Shown here piece after piece: positions 53,443 to 63,593 of a stretch of DNA of 64,000 bases. This DNA comes from Nostoc sp. NMS7 (GTDB lineage: Bacteria; Cyanobacteriota; Cyanobacteriia; Cyanobacteriales; Nostocaceae): NCBI RefSeq assembly GCF_017115085.1, contig NZ_JABXKJ010000215.1:25097-89096 (forward strand), in the 5' to 3' direction. The notes under the pieces are model-generated. The model saw only the letters and a program-made list of their open reading frames with translations. It ran no database searches and was not told the DNA's origin. The position numbers and the translations under genes were made by a program. Within the stretch, counting starts at the first letter, position 1. Each line of letters begins with the position of its first letter.

Positions 53443-53667
53443 TTGTCTAAACAAGATTTGATTGAAATGGAAGGCACGGTTACAGAGTCCTTGCCTAATG
53501 CGATGTTTCGCGTTGACTTGGATAATGGCTTTAACGTGCTGGCACACATTTCCGGTAAGATTCGCCGAAATTATATCAAGATTTTGCCCGGCGATCGCGT
53601 CAAGGTGGAGTTAACTCCTTACGACTTGACAAAAGGCAGAATTACCTATCGCTTGCGTAAGAAGTAA
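53443..53667 (+). CDS. infA: Translation initiation factor IF-1
   Basis: TTG start; [66 protein letters not shown]. Confidence 0.96.
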
Positions 53668-53784
53668 CTATATGTAGAGAATCTTACCATAAAACCATCT
53701 TTTTGACTGTTTCCCAGTCAATTAAGTTGATTAATTTCCCTAGAAATGCTATAATTTTATATTTGGAGTCAAAGAATAAAAGGC

Positions 53785-53898
53785 ATGAAAGTTAGAGCCT
53801 CAGTCAAGAAAATCTGTGAAAAGTGCAACGTGATCAAACGTCGTGGTCGCGTCATGGTGATCTGCGTGAACCCCAAGCACAAACAACGTCAAGGATAA
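53785..53898 (+). CDS. rpmJ: 50S ribosomal protein L36 (absent from ORF track because short)
   Basis: [37 protein letters not shown]. Confidence 0.97.
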   Translation: MKVRASVKKICEKCNVIKRRGRVMVICVNPKHKQRQG

Positions 53899-53949
53899 CG
53901 CTCTTACCAACAGAGCCAGTTGTAACACGCAGATGATCATTAAAACGAA

Positions 53950-53970
53950 AAGACGCGATTAATCACGTTT
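53950..53970. repeat. Imperfect copy of the AGACGCGATTAATCGCGTCT palindrome
   Basis: agacgcgattaatcacgtttt. Confidence 0.6.
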
Positions 53971-54013
53971 TTCCAACCAACAGTAATTGCGAGAACAATA
54001 GGGAGAGTTCATT

Positions 54014-54394
54014 GTGGCACGTATTGCCGGAGTAGACCTTCCACGCGATAAGCGCGTCGAGATCGGTCTGACTTACATCTACGGAATTGGATTATCACGG
54101 TCTCAAGAAATTATAGCGGCTACTGGTGTGAACCCAGACACCCGCGTTAAGGACTTAAGTGATGCCGATGTGACAGCCCTGCGAGGGGAAATAGAAAGCA
54201 ACTATCAAGTTGAAGGCGACTTGCGGCGCTTGGAGTCTTTGAACATCAAGCGCTTAGTTGACATTGGTACCTACAGAGGGCGTCGTCATCGTATGGGCTT
54301 ACCAGTCAGAGGCCAAAGAACTCGCACAAATGCCAGAACCCGTCGAGGGAGAAGGCAGACAGTGGCTGGGAAGAAGAAGGCTCCAGGGAAATAA
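54014..54394 (+). CDS. rpsM: 30S ribosomal protein S13
   Basis: [26 protein letters not shown]. Confidence 0.98.
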   Translation: MARIAGVDLPRDKRVEIGLTYIYGIGLSRSQEIIAATGVNPDTRVKDLSDADVTALRGEIESNYQVEGDLRRLESLNIKRLVDIGTYRGRRHRMGLPVRGQRTRTNARTRRGRRQTVAGKKKAPGK

Positions 54395-54448
54395 TTTTGC
54401 AATGCTTGCTAATCCGAGCAAGTTTTACCTTAAATCAACTAAACAAGT

Positions 54449-54844
54449 ATGGCGAGACAACCAACTAAAAAATCCGGGAGCAAGAAGCAGAAACGGAATG
54501 TACCCAGTGGGATGGCCTACATCCAGTCTACTTTCAACAATAGCATTGTCACCATTACCGATCAAAATGGAGATGTCATCTCCTGGGCTAGTGCTGGTTC
54601 TAGCGGTTTTAAGGGAGCAAAAAAGGGAACTCCCTTTGCAGCGCAAACTGCTGCTGAAAGTGCAGCCCGTCGAGCTATTGATCAAGGAATGCGCCAAATT
54701 GAGGTAATGGTCAGTGGTCCAGGAGCAGGTAGAGAAACCGCTATCCGGGCACTTCAAGGAGCAGGACTGGAAATTACACTCATTCGGGATATTACTCCGA
54801 TTCCTCACAATGGTTGTCGTCCACCCAAGCGCCGTCGAGTTTAA
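54449..54844 (+). CDS. rpsK: 30S ribosomal protein S11
   Basis: [46 protein letters not shown]. Confidence 0.98.
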
Positions 54845-55009
54845 ACACCAAGACTTGGGCAGTGAGGACGAAAGGTTACAACCAGCAATGACCGCTTGGG
54901 CGTCTAACGTGCAAAGTGTCATTGGGTGAAAGCTTGGGCGAGCAGAAGCGTGTCAGATTTTCCTTCTGGGAAAGCTGTTAAACTTCCGGCTATCCAAAAT
55001 ATTATTAAT

Positions 55010-55172
55010 CAATTTTGGATTTTAGATTTGCGATTTTAGATTGATCCCGACTATAAGGGTGCTGGGCTTGGTGGGTTTTAAGTTGATGATTTAAGATTTG
55101 TTCCGCCGACAAGAGGCGGAGCGTAGACCAAAGAAGCACTATCTAAAATCCAAAATCCAAAATCTAAAATTG
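55010..55172. repeat. TTTTGGA/TCCAAAA-type heptamer arms, rpsK-rpoA spacer
   Basis: ttttggattttagatttgcgattttagattg...ctaaaatccaaaatccaaaatctaaaattgg. Confidence 0.85.
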
Positions 55173-55237
55173 GCAATCAATTCGGGAGGCAATTGATTTG
55201 TCTGCTAGCAGCACCTTAGAAAAAGGGAGGCTCATCC

Positions 55238-56185
55238 GTGGCGCAGTTTCAAATTGAATGTGTAGAGTCGAATACCGAAGAAAGTCGGAACCATTACAGT
55301 AAATTTGTTCTGGAACCTCTAGAACGCGGTCAAGGAACAACTGTTGGCAACGCACTGCGGCGGGTTTTACTGTCTAATTTAGAAGGTACAGCAGTTACAG
55401 CAGTGCGGATTGCAGGCGTTTCACATGAGTTCGCCACAGTTCCGGGCGTGCGGGAAGATGTGCTGGAAATCCTCATGAGAATGAAGGAAGTTATCCTAAA
55501 AAACTATTCTTCGCAGCCCCAGATTGGTAGATTACTTGTTAGCGGTCCAACAACAATCACTGCGGCGCATTTTGATTTGCCCAGTGAAGTAGAAGTGATC
55601 GATCCGACCCAGTATGTAGCCACCATCGCTGAGGGTGGAAAGCTGGAAATGGAATTTCGGATCGAGAAAGGCAAAGGCTATCGCACCGTCGAGCGAGGAC
55701 GTGAGGAAGCCACATCGTTGGATTTTCTCCAAATCGACTCAATATTTATGCCGGTGCGAAAAGTCAACTACAGTGTTGAAGAATCTCGTGGGGAAGACTT
55801 GATTCCAAAAGACCGACTACTGTTGGAAGTTTGGACAAATGGCAGTATTTCCCCTCAAGAAGCACTATCTTCGGCCGCTGCGATCTTGGTAGATTTATTC
55901 AACCCGTTGAAAGACATCTCCCTCGAACCAACAGACACAGGTTCCGATATTCCAGACGATCCAACTGCCCAGATACCCATCGAAGAGTTGCAACTTTCTG
56001 TACGGGCATATAACTGTCTCAAACGGGCACAAGTTAACTCTGTGGCAGATTTGTTGGATTATACCCAAGAAGACCTCTTAGAAATTAAGAACTTTGGGCA
56101 GAAGTCAGCAGAAGAAGTTGTGGAAGCTTTGCAGCGACGCTTGGGCATCACCCTGCCAATGGAAAGAGGCTCTAAACACCCTTAA
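55238..56185 (+). CDS. rpoA: DNA-directed RNA polymerase subunit alpha
   Basis: FVLEPLERGQGTTVGNALRRVLLSNLEGTAVTAVRI. Confidence 0.98.
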   Translation: MAQFQIECVESNTEESRNHYSKFVLEPLERGQGTTVGNALRRVLLSNLEGTAVTAVRIAGVSHEFATVPGVREDVLEILMRMKEVILKNYSSQPQIGRLLVSGPTTITAAHFDLPSEVEVIDPTQYVATIAEGGKLEMEFRIEKGKGYRTVERGREEATSLDFLQIDSIFMPVRKVNYSVEESRGEDLIPKDRLLLEVWTNGSISPQEALSSAAAILVDLFNPLKDISLEPTDTGSDIPDDPTAQIPIEELQLSVRAYNCLKRAQVNSVADLLDYTQEDLLEIKNFGQKSAEEVVEALQRRLGITLPMERGSKHP

Positions 56186-56217
56186 GAAAAACCGTTCATA
56201 ATTCATAGTGCATAATT

Positions 56218-56568
56218 ATGCGTCACCGTTGTCGCGTCAAAAAACTCAGTAAACCAGCCGATCAACGCCGTGCTTTACTGCGATCGCTCGCCACCGAGCT
56301 GATCCGTCATGGTAAAATCACCACCACTTTAATTAGAGCGAAAGTTCTGCGAAGTGAAGTGGAAAAAATGATTACCCTAGCCAAAAATGGCTCCTTGTCA
56401 GCACGTCGGGAAGCCCTTGGCTATATCTTCGACAAACAACTGGTTCACGCTCTATTTGAGCAAGCTCCAACTCGATATGGCGATCGCCAGGGTGGTTATA
56501 CCCGCATCCTGCGTACCGTACCGCGTCGGGGTGATAATGCCAAAATGGCCATAATTGAATTGGTTTAA
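56218..56568 (+). CDS. rplQ: 50S ribosomal protein L17
   Basis: [34 protein letters not shown]. Confidence 0.98.
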   Translation: MRHRCRVKKLSKPADQRRALLRSLATELIRHGKITTTLIRAKVLRSEVEKMITLAKNGSLSARREALGYIFDKQLVHALFEQAPTRYGDRQGGYTRILRTVPRRGDNAKMAIIELV

Positions 56569-56569
56569 G

Positions 56570-56628
56570 TCATTGGTCATTGGTCATTAGTCATTAGTGA
56601 ATAACAAAGGACAAATGACAAAGGACAA
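56570..56628. repeat. GTCATTN/NAATGAC heptamer arms, rplQ-truA spacer
   Basis: cattggtcattggtcattagtcattag...caaaggacaaatgacaaaggac. Confidence 0.9.
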
Positions 56629-56635
56629 AATCTGT

Positions 56636-57484
56636 ATGTTAGAAAGCCACCAGCCTACACAAACTCATCGAGTAGCCCTGGTTATCCAATACCTGGGCAC
56701 TCATTTTCATGGCTGGCAACGGCAAAAAAACCAACGGACTGTCCAAGAAGAGATCGAAATAGCGATCGCTACTATTGTTGGGCATCATGTGACACTACAC
56801 GGTGCCGGACGAACCGATTCTGGAGTTCACGCTGCTGCTCAAGTCGCCCATTTTGAAGCAACAGGTTTAATTCCGCCTCACAAGTGGGCAACAATCCTCA
56901 ATAGCTATCTGCCGTCAGATATATTAATCAGGGCTTCAGCTAGTGTAGATAACCGTTGGCACGCTCGCTTTAGTGCAGCCTATCGACGGTATCGCTACAC
57001 AATATATACTGAAGATCGACTTAACTTGTTTGTAAGACCCTTCAGTTGGCATTATTATTATGCACCCCTGGATGAATCCTTAATTCAAGCTGCCCTGGAA
57101 CCTCTGTTGGGAAAGCATCACTTAGCTGCTTTTCACCGTGCAGGCTCAAAGCGATCGCATTCCTGGGTAGAGGTGCAAGTAGCAGAGTGTCGTCGCAGTG
57201 GGCCATTTATCCATATTGAAATACAGGCAGATGGATTTTTGTATGGCATGGTACGGCTATTGGTAGGGATGCTGGTACAAGTAGGTTCTGGACAACGGAC
57301 ACTTTCTAGCTTCACCGAACTCTGGAAAGAACAACGTCGGGAAGAAGTAAAATACGCCGCACCGCCCCAAGGTTTGTGCTTGTTGCGAGTCGGCTATCCA
57401 GATTTTCCTTTTCCCAAAGAGATTTGGTACGACACCTTGCCAAAGTTCGTCACTAGTCAAGAGTCATTAGTCATTGGTCCGTAG
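56636..57484 (+). CDS. truA: tRNA pseudouridine synthase A
   Basis: RVALVIQYLGTHFHGWQRQKNQRTVQEEIE...HGAGRTDSGVHAAAQVAHF. Confidence 0.97.
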   Translation: MLESHQPTQTHRVALVIQYLGTHFHGWQRQKNQRTVQEEIEIAIATIVGHHVTLHGAGRTDSGVHAAAQVAHFEATGLIPPHKWATILNSYLPSDILIRASASVDNRWHARFSAAYRRYRYTIYTEDRLNLFVRPFSWHYYYAPLDESLIQAALEPLLGKHHLAAFHRAGSKRSHSWVEVQVAECRRSGPFIHIEIQADGFLYGMVRLLVGMLVQVGSGQRTLSSFTELWKEQRREEVKYAAPPQGLCLLRVGYPDFPFPKEIWYDTLPKFVTSQESLVIGP

Positions 57485-57508
57485 AGACGCGATTAATCGC
57501 GTCTCTAC
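57481..57508. repeat. Perfect 28-bp palindrome gtagagacgcgattaatcgcgtctctac
   Basis: Sequence equals its own reverse complement; partial copies at ~34263-34282 and 53950. Confidence 0.97.
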
Positions 57509-57593
57509 AATGGTCATTAGTGAATAACAAAGGACAAATGACAAATGACAAATGACAAATGACAAATTAAAAATGACAAAGGACAAATGAAAA

Positions 57594-58055
57594 ATGACAA
57601 CGAGTAAAACATACCTTCCTTCTCAAGCATCCCTTGAGCATGAGTGGTACATAGTAGATGCCACCGATCAACGCCTCGGTCGCCTCGCCAGCGAAATCGC
57701 CCAGATTTTGAGAGGCAAAAAGAAACCCGAATATACACCCCACCTAGATACAGGTGACTTCGTAATCGTCATCAATGCCGAGAAAGTCGCAGTTACAGGC
57801 AAAAAGCGCACTCAAAAGCTTTACCGTCGCCATTCTGGTCGTCCCGGTGGGATGAAAACGGAAACTTTCGCTAAACTGCAACAGCGCATACCAGAGCGGA
57901 TTTTAGAACAGGCTGTTAAAGGTATGCTACCTAAAAATAGCCTGGGCAAGCAGTTGTTCACCAAGCTGAAAGTCTACGCTGGTCCCACGCATCCCCATGA
58001 TGCTCAACAACCTAAAGAACTACAAATTAGTACAATTCCTGGAGAAGAAAATTAA
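57594..58055 (+). CDS. rplM: 50S ribosomal protein L13
   Basis: [48 protein letters not shown]. Confidence 0.98.
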   Translation: MTTSKTYLPSQASLEHEWYIVDATDQRLGRLASEIAQILRGKKKPEYTPHLDTGDFVIVINAEKVAVTGKKRTQKLYRRHSGRPGGMKTETFAKLQQRIPERILEQAVKGMLPKNSLGKQLFTKLKVYAGPTHPHDAQQPKELQISTIPGEEN

Positions 58056-58471
58056 TGGTAGTAGCAGATGCCAATAGCGGTCGCGCCGTATACTGGGGTA
58101 CTGGTCGTCGTAAGAACGCAGTAGCAAGGGTACGCTTGGTTCCAGGCACTGGTCAACTGACTGTAAACGGTAAAGATGGAAACTTGTATTTCCAATTTAA
58201 CCCCAACTACCTGGGAGTGATCAAAGCACCCCTAGAAACTCTGGGACTAGAAAACGAATATGACATTTTGGTGAAAGCAGAAGGCGGCGGCTTGACCGGA
58301 CAGGCTGATTCTGTTCGTTTGGGAGTTGCTCGTGCTTTGTGCCAACTAGACCCAGACAACCGCCCACCTTTGAAAACCGAAGGTTATTTGACTCGTGATC
58401 CGAGAGCAAAAGAGCGGAAAAAATATGGTTTACATAAAGCTCGGAAAGCACCTCAGTATTCTAAGCGTTAG
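58055..58471 (+). CDS. rpsI: 30S ribosomal protein S9
   Basis: [22 protein letters not shown]...[15 protein letters not shown]. Confidence 0.98.
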   Translation: MVVADANSGRAVYWGTGRRKNAVARVRLVPGTGQLTVNGKDGNLYFQFNPNYLGVIKAPLETLGLENEYDILVKAEGGGLTGQADSVRLGVARALCQLDPDNRPPLKTEGYLTRDPRAKERKKYGLHKARKAPQYSKR

Positions 58472-58567
58472 GACATGGGGCATGGGGCATCTCCCTCATC
58501 TCCCCACTCCCTAGCTTCAATTGAACGCTAAAAGTTATAATTTATATAGATTCATCACAAAAGAACA

Positions 58568-58810
58568 ATGGCTAAATCTGATATTCACCCCAAGTGGTAT
58601 CCAGACGCTAAAGTTTACTGCAACGGTCAAGTTGTTATGACCATTGGCTCTACTAAGCCAGAATTGCACGTAGATGTTTGGTCTGGAAATCACCCATTTT
58701 ACACCGGCACTCAGAAGATTATTGACACTGAGGGTCGAGTAGAGCGCTTCCTCCGCAAGTACGGTATGAGCAGCACTCAAACATCTGGCGACGAAGAAAA
58801 TAAAAAGTAG
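58568..58810 (+). CDS. rpmE: 50S ribosomal protein L31
   Basis: MAKSDIHPKWYPDAKVYCNGQVVMTIGSTKPELHVDVWSGNHPFYTGTQKI. Confidence 0.97.
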   Translation: MAKSDIHPKWYPDAKVYCNGQVVMTIGSTKPELHVDVWSGNHPFYTGTQKIIDTEGRVERFLRKYGMSSTQTSGDEENKK

Positions 58811-58913
58811 CGAGTTGGCTCTGCTGTTAACGACGGCCCTGCATCAGCTGGGTCGATTTTCATTTATATGCTCGAGCCAATTTGTTATTTTTTAAGGAGC
58901 GATCGCACTCGTC

Positions 58914-60011
58914 ATGGCTGAATCATACTTACTGGATAAACTCAAATCCGTTGAACAAACCTTTAATGAATTAACACGGCGTCTTGGCGACCCCGATACC
59001 GCTAGCAACCCTGATGAATATCAAGAAATTGCTAAGTCTCGTTCTTCTTTGGAAGAGGTAGTTAATACCTATGAAATTTGGAAAGCAGCCCAAGAAGACT
59101 TGATCGGAGCACGTCAGGTTTACAAAGAATCTGCGAGTGACCCAGAGTTGCAAGAAATGGCAGCACTGGAAGTAAAGGAACTTGAACAAAAAATAGAATA
59201 TTTAGAGACTCGCTTGAAAGTCTTACTGCTTCCACGCGACCCCAATGATGAAAAGAATATCATGTTGGAAATTCGCGCTGGTACTGGTGGCGATGAAGCA
59301 AGTATTTGGGCTGGCGATTTGATGCAGATGTACACCCGCTATGCCCAGACTCAAGGTTGGAAAGTTTCTCTAGTGAGCGAATCTCGAGGAGAAATGGGTG
59401 GCTGGAAAGAGGTCATTCTCGAAATTAAAGGTAATGACGTTTACAGCCAGTTAAAGTTTGAAGCTGGAGTGCATCGTGTGCAGCGCGTGCCGGCAACTGA
59501 ATCTGGGGGACGGGTTCATACTTCCACAGCTACCGTGGCGATTATGCCAGAGGTGGATGATGTGGAAATTCACATTGACCCGAAAGATATTGAAATGACT
59601 ACAGCCCGTTCTGGTGGTGCTGGTGGTCAAAACGTCAACAAGGTGGAAACAGCCGCCGACTTGATGCACAAACCGACGGGAATTCGGATTTTCTGTACAG
59701 AAGAACGCAGCCAGTTGCAAAACAAAGAACGGGCGATGCAAATTCTGCGGGCGAAATTGTATGAGATGAAGTTACGCGAACAACAAGAAGCTGTAACTTC
59801 CATGCGGCGATCGCAAGTTGGTACAGGATCGCGATCGGAAAAAATTCGCACTTACAATTATAAAGATAACCGCGCTACTGATCATCGGTTAGGTCAGAAT
59901 TATTCCCTTAACCCTGTTTTGGAAGGTGATTTAGAGACGCTTATCCAATCTTGTATATCTCTAGACCAGCAAGAACGTCTCGCGGAGTTAGCGACTTCTG
60001 CCGCTAACTAA
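58914..60011 (+). CDS. prfA: Peptide chain release factor 1
   Basis: [22 protein letters not shown]...[17 protein letters not shown] (GGQ). Confidence 0.98.
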   Translation: MAESYLLDKLKSVEQTFNELTRRLGDPDTASNPDEYQEIAKSRSSLEEVVNTYEIWKAAQEDLIGARQVYKESASDPELQEMAALEVKELEQKIEYLETRLKVLLLPRDPNDEKNIMLEIRAGTGGDEASIWAGDLMQMYTRYAQTQGWKVSLVSESRGEMGGWKEVILEIKGNDVYSQLKFEAGVHRVQRVPATESGGRVHTSTATVAIMPEVDDVEIHIDPKDIEMTTARSGGAGGQNVNKVETAADLMHKPTGIRIFCTEERSQLQNKERAMQILRAKLYEMKLREQQEAVTSMRRSQVGTGSRSEKIRTYNYKDNRATDHRLGQNYSLNPVLEGDLETLIQSCISLDQQERLAELATSAAN

Positions 60012-60020
60012 TTTTTGCTG

Positions 60021-60467
60021 TTAAAAATACTGTAAAACCACTTGTTGCGCCGTTACTTTTAACACAGACAGGTGGTTTTCTAATATTGCGTGGAGTGCAT
60101 CTTCCATTTCACTAGGATAATTGTAATAGGCAAATTCATACTTCATAAGGTAATTTATCTTCGCCCATCCCTTGAGGGTTTGACAGGTATAAATTAGCTT
60201 TTCTGCTTCTTCTTGCCAACGCGCAAAAATCCGGTAGCTAAAAAAGCTGCTGCACACATTACCTTTTGCATCCCAGTAGGAAATACACACTTGATGCTTC
60301 AGGCAATGGATTTTTTTGATTTGCTTAACATCGTAGCCTTTAAGTTTTAAAGCTTCTTTCGCTTCAGCCTCTGAAATGTGCCACTGTTCTGGTTTAATTT
60401 TATTAGTGGCTATTAGGTTTTTACCTTTGCGGCGATATTGATTACTTTTGCCTGGCTTGTGAAACAT
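60021..60467 (-). CDS. Hypothetical protein
   Basis: 148-aa ORF MFHKPGKSNQYRRKGKNLIATNKIKPEQWHISEAEAKEALK...; no family recognised. Confidence 0.6.
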   Translation of the reverse strand: MFHKPGKSNQYRRKGKNLIATNKIKPEQWHISEAEAKEALKLKGYDVKQIKKIHCLKHQVCISYWDAKGNVCSSFFSYRIFARWQEEAEKLIYTCQTLKGWAKINYLMKYEFAYYNYPSEMEDALHAILENHLSVLKVTAQQVVLQYF

Positions 60468-60660
60468 GATGCACCTTTTATCTTATCGGCATTACTACCG
60501 ATAACCTGATTAAAATTGCTATATCAATACTGCAAGTTTAATTGCAGCATTGCAACAATCATTTTAGATTATCATTAACAATGAACCTTGTCAATATAAA
60601 AGTAAAGTTTGAGGGTTTGTTCACTAAACTTGTAAATACAGTTGGCTAGCTATATAAGCA

Positions 60661-61023
60661 GTGAACATCGAAAGCAGAGAAAAACTGATTGAAATCATCA
60701 AACTAGCTCGTGGTTCAATGAGCCAGCGAGGGTTTGGCAAGCTTTTGGGAGTTTCTGCTACTGCTGTTCAGTTGTGGGAAAAGGGTGTGAATGTGCCAGA
60801 TACCGAATATTTAGCAAAAATCGCAGCGAGAGCGGGTTACACACTCCAAGAGTTACTCAGTTGCCTGGATGGTAAGCCAATACAAGAAACCTCAGATTTG
60901 AGTCTAATTCTCAGACAAATCCAGCACATGCCTCTGTCCCAAGTGGCTCAAATCGTCCAAGCTGCGGCAGATAGATTGGCGGCTGTGGCTGAAGCATCCG
61001 GGGATGAAGCAAAAGCAAGTTGA
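60661..61023 (+). CDS. XRE-family helix-turn-helix protein
   Basis: GSMSQRGFGKLLGVSATAVQLWEKGVNVPDTEYLAKIAARAGYTLQELL. Confidence 0.85.
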   Translation: MNIESREKLIEIIKLARGSMSQRGFGKLLGVSATAVQLWEKGVNVPDTEYLAKIAARAGYTLQELLSCLDGKPIQETSDLSLILRQIQHMPLSQVAQIVQAAADRLAAVAEASGDEAKAS

Positions 61024-61092
61024 ATATTTGTTCAGGATTGAATTTAAATCATCAAACTAGCTCGTGGTATTTTGCTGTGAAGATTCAACTCT

Positions 61093-61557
61093 ATGGATAT
61101 AGACAAACCTTTTTTGTATGACGAAGACTTCTATGGCTGGACACAGCAGCAGGCTAAAGCGTTAGAGCAGAGGCTAGTTATGGAACTAGACTGGCAATAC
61201 CTGCAAGAGGAAATTCAAGCTTTGGGTAGACAGGAGTATCGGGAACTCGTGAGTCGTCTGAGTGTATTACTCGGTCATCTCTTGATGTGGGAGTATCAAC
61301 CCGAACAACGCTCTCGCAGTTGGTTTTTAACAATTCGAGAACAGCGTCGCGCCATCCACAGACATTTGCGACAGAACCCCAGCTTAAAGTCTCGAATTGA
61401 AGAAGCCTTGTTAGATGGCTTTGAAGCGGGAGTGGATTTGGCGCTACGAGAAACTAACTTACCATTACGAACTTTTCCAGAGCATTGCCCCTATTTATTT
61501 GATGATGCGATCGCAGACAATTTTCTGTGCGATACTCGTCAAGACTGGGAAGGATAA
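61093..61557 (+). CDS. DUF29 family protein
   Basis: YDEDFYGWTQQQAKALEQR...LDWQYLQEEIQALGRQEYRELVSRLSVLLGHLLMWEYQPEQRSRSW. Confidence 0.92.
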   Translation: MDIDKPFLYDEDFYGWTQQQAKALEQRLVMELDWQYLQEEIQALGRQEYRELVSRLSVLLGHLLMWEYQPEQRSRSWFLTIREQRRAIHRHLRQNPSLKSRIEEALLDGFEAGVDLALRETNLPLRTFPEHCPYLFDDAIADNFLCDTRQDWEG

Positions 61558-61609
61558 TTCCTGCCATTTTTTTGACGCTCATTTTTTATATGGATACACG
61601 TTATATTTG

Positions 61610-62347
61610 TTAATAAATAATAGAAACTAGTTTTTCAAAATCTTGTAAATCACAGCTTTGCTGTTTTTGAACATCTTGAACATATATATTGTAGTACAGC
61701 TTATTTTCTTGAAATTTGAAGAAAGAGCCTACTATGGGTAACTGCTCACCTTTAAGTCTGAAAACTATTCTGTTAAGTTTATATTTTCCGTATTTATTAA
61801 CAAGATAAACAAAGCTATCAAAACTTCCATTTACAGCTTTTTCAAATTCGAGTATATTTTTATCTAATTTATTAGAACTTTGCAAGATTAAAGCTGGTAT
61901 ATCTTCAAGATTATTGAGAGTATTACTCATAAATACTCCATCTTTTTTTATATAAGCAATAATTTGGTGATAATTGTATAAAATACCAATTTCTGAACAA
62001 GATTGTTTTAGGTATCTTTCAATCTGCTTCTCATGATTCCGTAAGTTTTCTTCTTCTCGCTTGACTTCCACAATCATTAGAGGAGGTAAATATGGTTTAA
62101 AATATTCATTTTCCGCAGTTTTATATAATTCTATATCATGATTATCAGATTCCACCCTTATATCAATTTTATTTGGGAATAGTCCACTTTGATTTACTAA
62201 AAAGTAGAGAAACAATTGCCTAATTTTTTCTTCTGGTCGTCCATCAAGAACAATTTCCCTCCTTCTAATCAAACACTTTGTATATTCTGCATAGTCTATC
62301 TTATATATATTTAGTTTTCTGGATATTTCTTCACTTAAGCTAGTCAT
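61610..62347 (-). CDS. Putative PD-(D/E)XK nuclease-like protein (type I HsdR N-terminal-like)
   Basis: EEKIRQLFLYFLVNQSGLFPNKIDIRVESDNHDIELY...LPPLMIVEVKREEENLRNHEKQIERYLKQ. Confidence 0.6.
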   Translation of the reverse strand: MTSLSEEISRKLNIYKIDYAEYTKCLIRRREIVLDGRPEEKIRQLFLYFLVNQSGLFPNKIDIRVESDNHDIELYKTAENEYFKPYLPPLMIVEVKREEENLRNHEKQIERYLKQSCSEIGILYNYHQIIAYIKKDGVFMSNTLNNLEDIPALILQSSNKLDKNILEFEKAVNGSFDSFVYLVNKYGKYKLNRIVFRLKGEQLPIVGSFFKFQENKLYYNIYVQDVQKQQSCDLQDFEKLVSIIY

Positions 62348-62438
62348 AGATAGTTAGGTTGGTTTATAAACTGGTTATAGGGATGCAATAATATTGCATC
62401 TCTTAGTATTTACCATGCGATTTTAAATTGCTATCTGT

Positions 62439-63593
62439 CTATTTTTCTCCGAAAAAGCTTAATATTTTAGTAACTAATTCTGCCCAATACTCACCTGCTT
62501 TAATCTCTAAAAATGTATTGAGGCTTTGCTCACTTTCAAGTTCGTTCTTCAATGTCCTACATACATTCTTTGTATAGTTCTCACCTGGAAGCTGTACCTT
62601 GCCTTTCTCTTTAATTAAAGCCGTCCAGAATTCAGAATCTGCGCTTTGAGGTGATAATTTTCTTATAGCTTCATATTGAACTTTGACACCTACTTCACTT
62701 ATAAAATTGTCATAAAATGAGTTAAGTTGTATGACTAATTCAGGAATAAATGTTTTTAAAGATTCATTCGCAGATGTAAGCTCATTAAGGATATTTTCTA
62801 ATTCCTGTTTTGGTTGGTTGGTAAACTTCCTCAACATTTCATCTTCATTTCTTCCTTCAGCAAAAACCCTCATATCGTAATATATGTCTATATTTCTTGG
62901 CTCATAGTAACCGAAGTTTCTATGGATAGCGTGTTTAGTATTCCATGCCTTGTAATGAGTACGATAGTGTTCAACATATTTAGCAACAAAACCTTTATCT
63001 TGACCTTTGTCATGATAAAGAAAGCTTTGTGCTCTTTTACTCAAATCCCGTAAATCCTTTATATTCTGAATAGCCCTTTCAATTTCTTTAGAAATAATTA
63101 TTCTTTGATCTGGTTGAGGATTATCTTTATTCGCAATATATTCGCAGAATTAAATAATAAGATTTTCCATTTCATCAACTGTATAAGGCTCTATCTCTAT
63201 GTAAGTTTTTTCAGATGCTTTGATAATTACTTCACATATAGTAGTTCTGCCTGCCCCCGTTGATAGTAGCTCTTTGGTTTCGGTTACATCTTCAGTTTTA
63301 CCACCACTAGTCTTGGAAACCTTCAAATCAGTTATTAAGTTAAAAAGATGGCAAATAGCTGTCGTTTTTCCTTGACCAATAGTACCTATAAAAGCAATTT
63401 TATATTTATCTATACTAAGAATTTTCTCTATTTCATCTAATCGTTCTAGCTTGGATTTCAGGTTATTGATGCAAATATGATTAGAAACATGATTACGTAT
63501 ATTAATCTCAGAATGACCTGAAATTTTATTTATTTCCTTGCTCAAATCTTGTTTCAAGGATGCAATCTCTTCTTGCCACGTTATCGTCAACAT
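62439..63593 (-). pseudogene. P-loop NTPase gene interrupted by one in-frame TAA (ORFs 63150..63593 and 62439..63044 are one frame)
   Basis: Walker A GTIGQGKTT; ...DEMENLII*FCEYIANKDNPQPDQRIIISKEIERAIQNIKDLRDLSKRAQSFLYH...; stop at 63150-63152. Confidence 0.75.
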
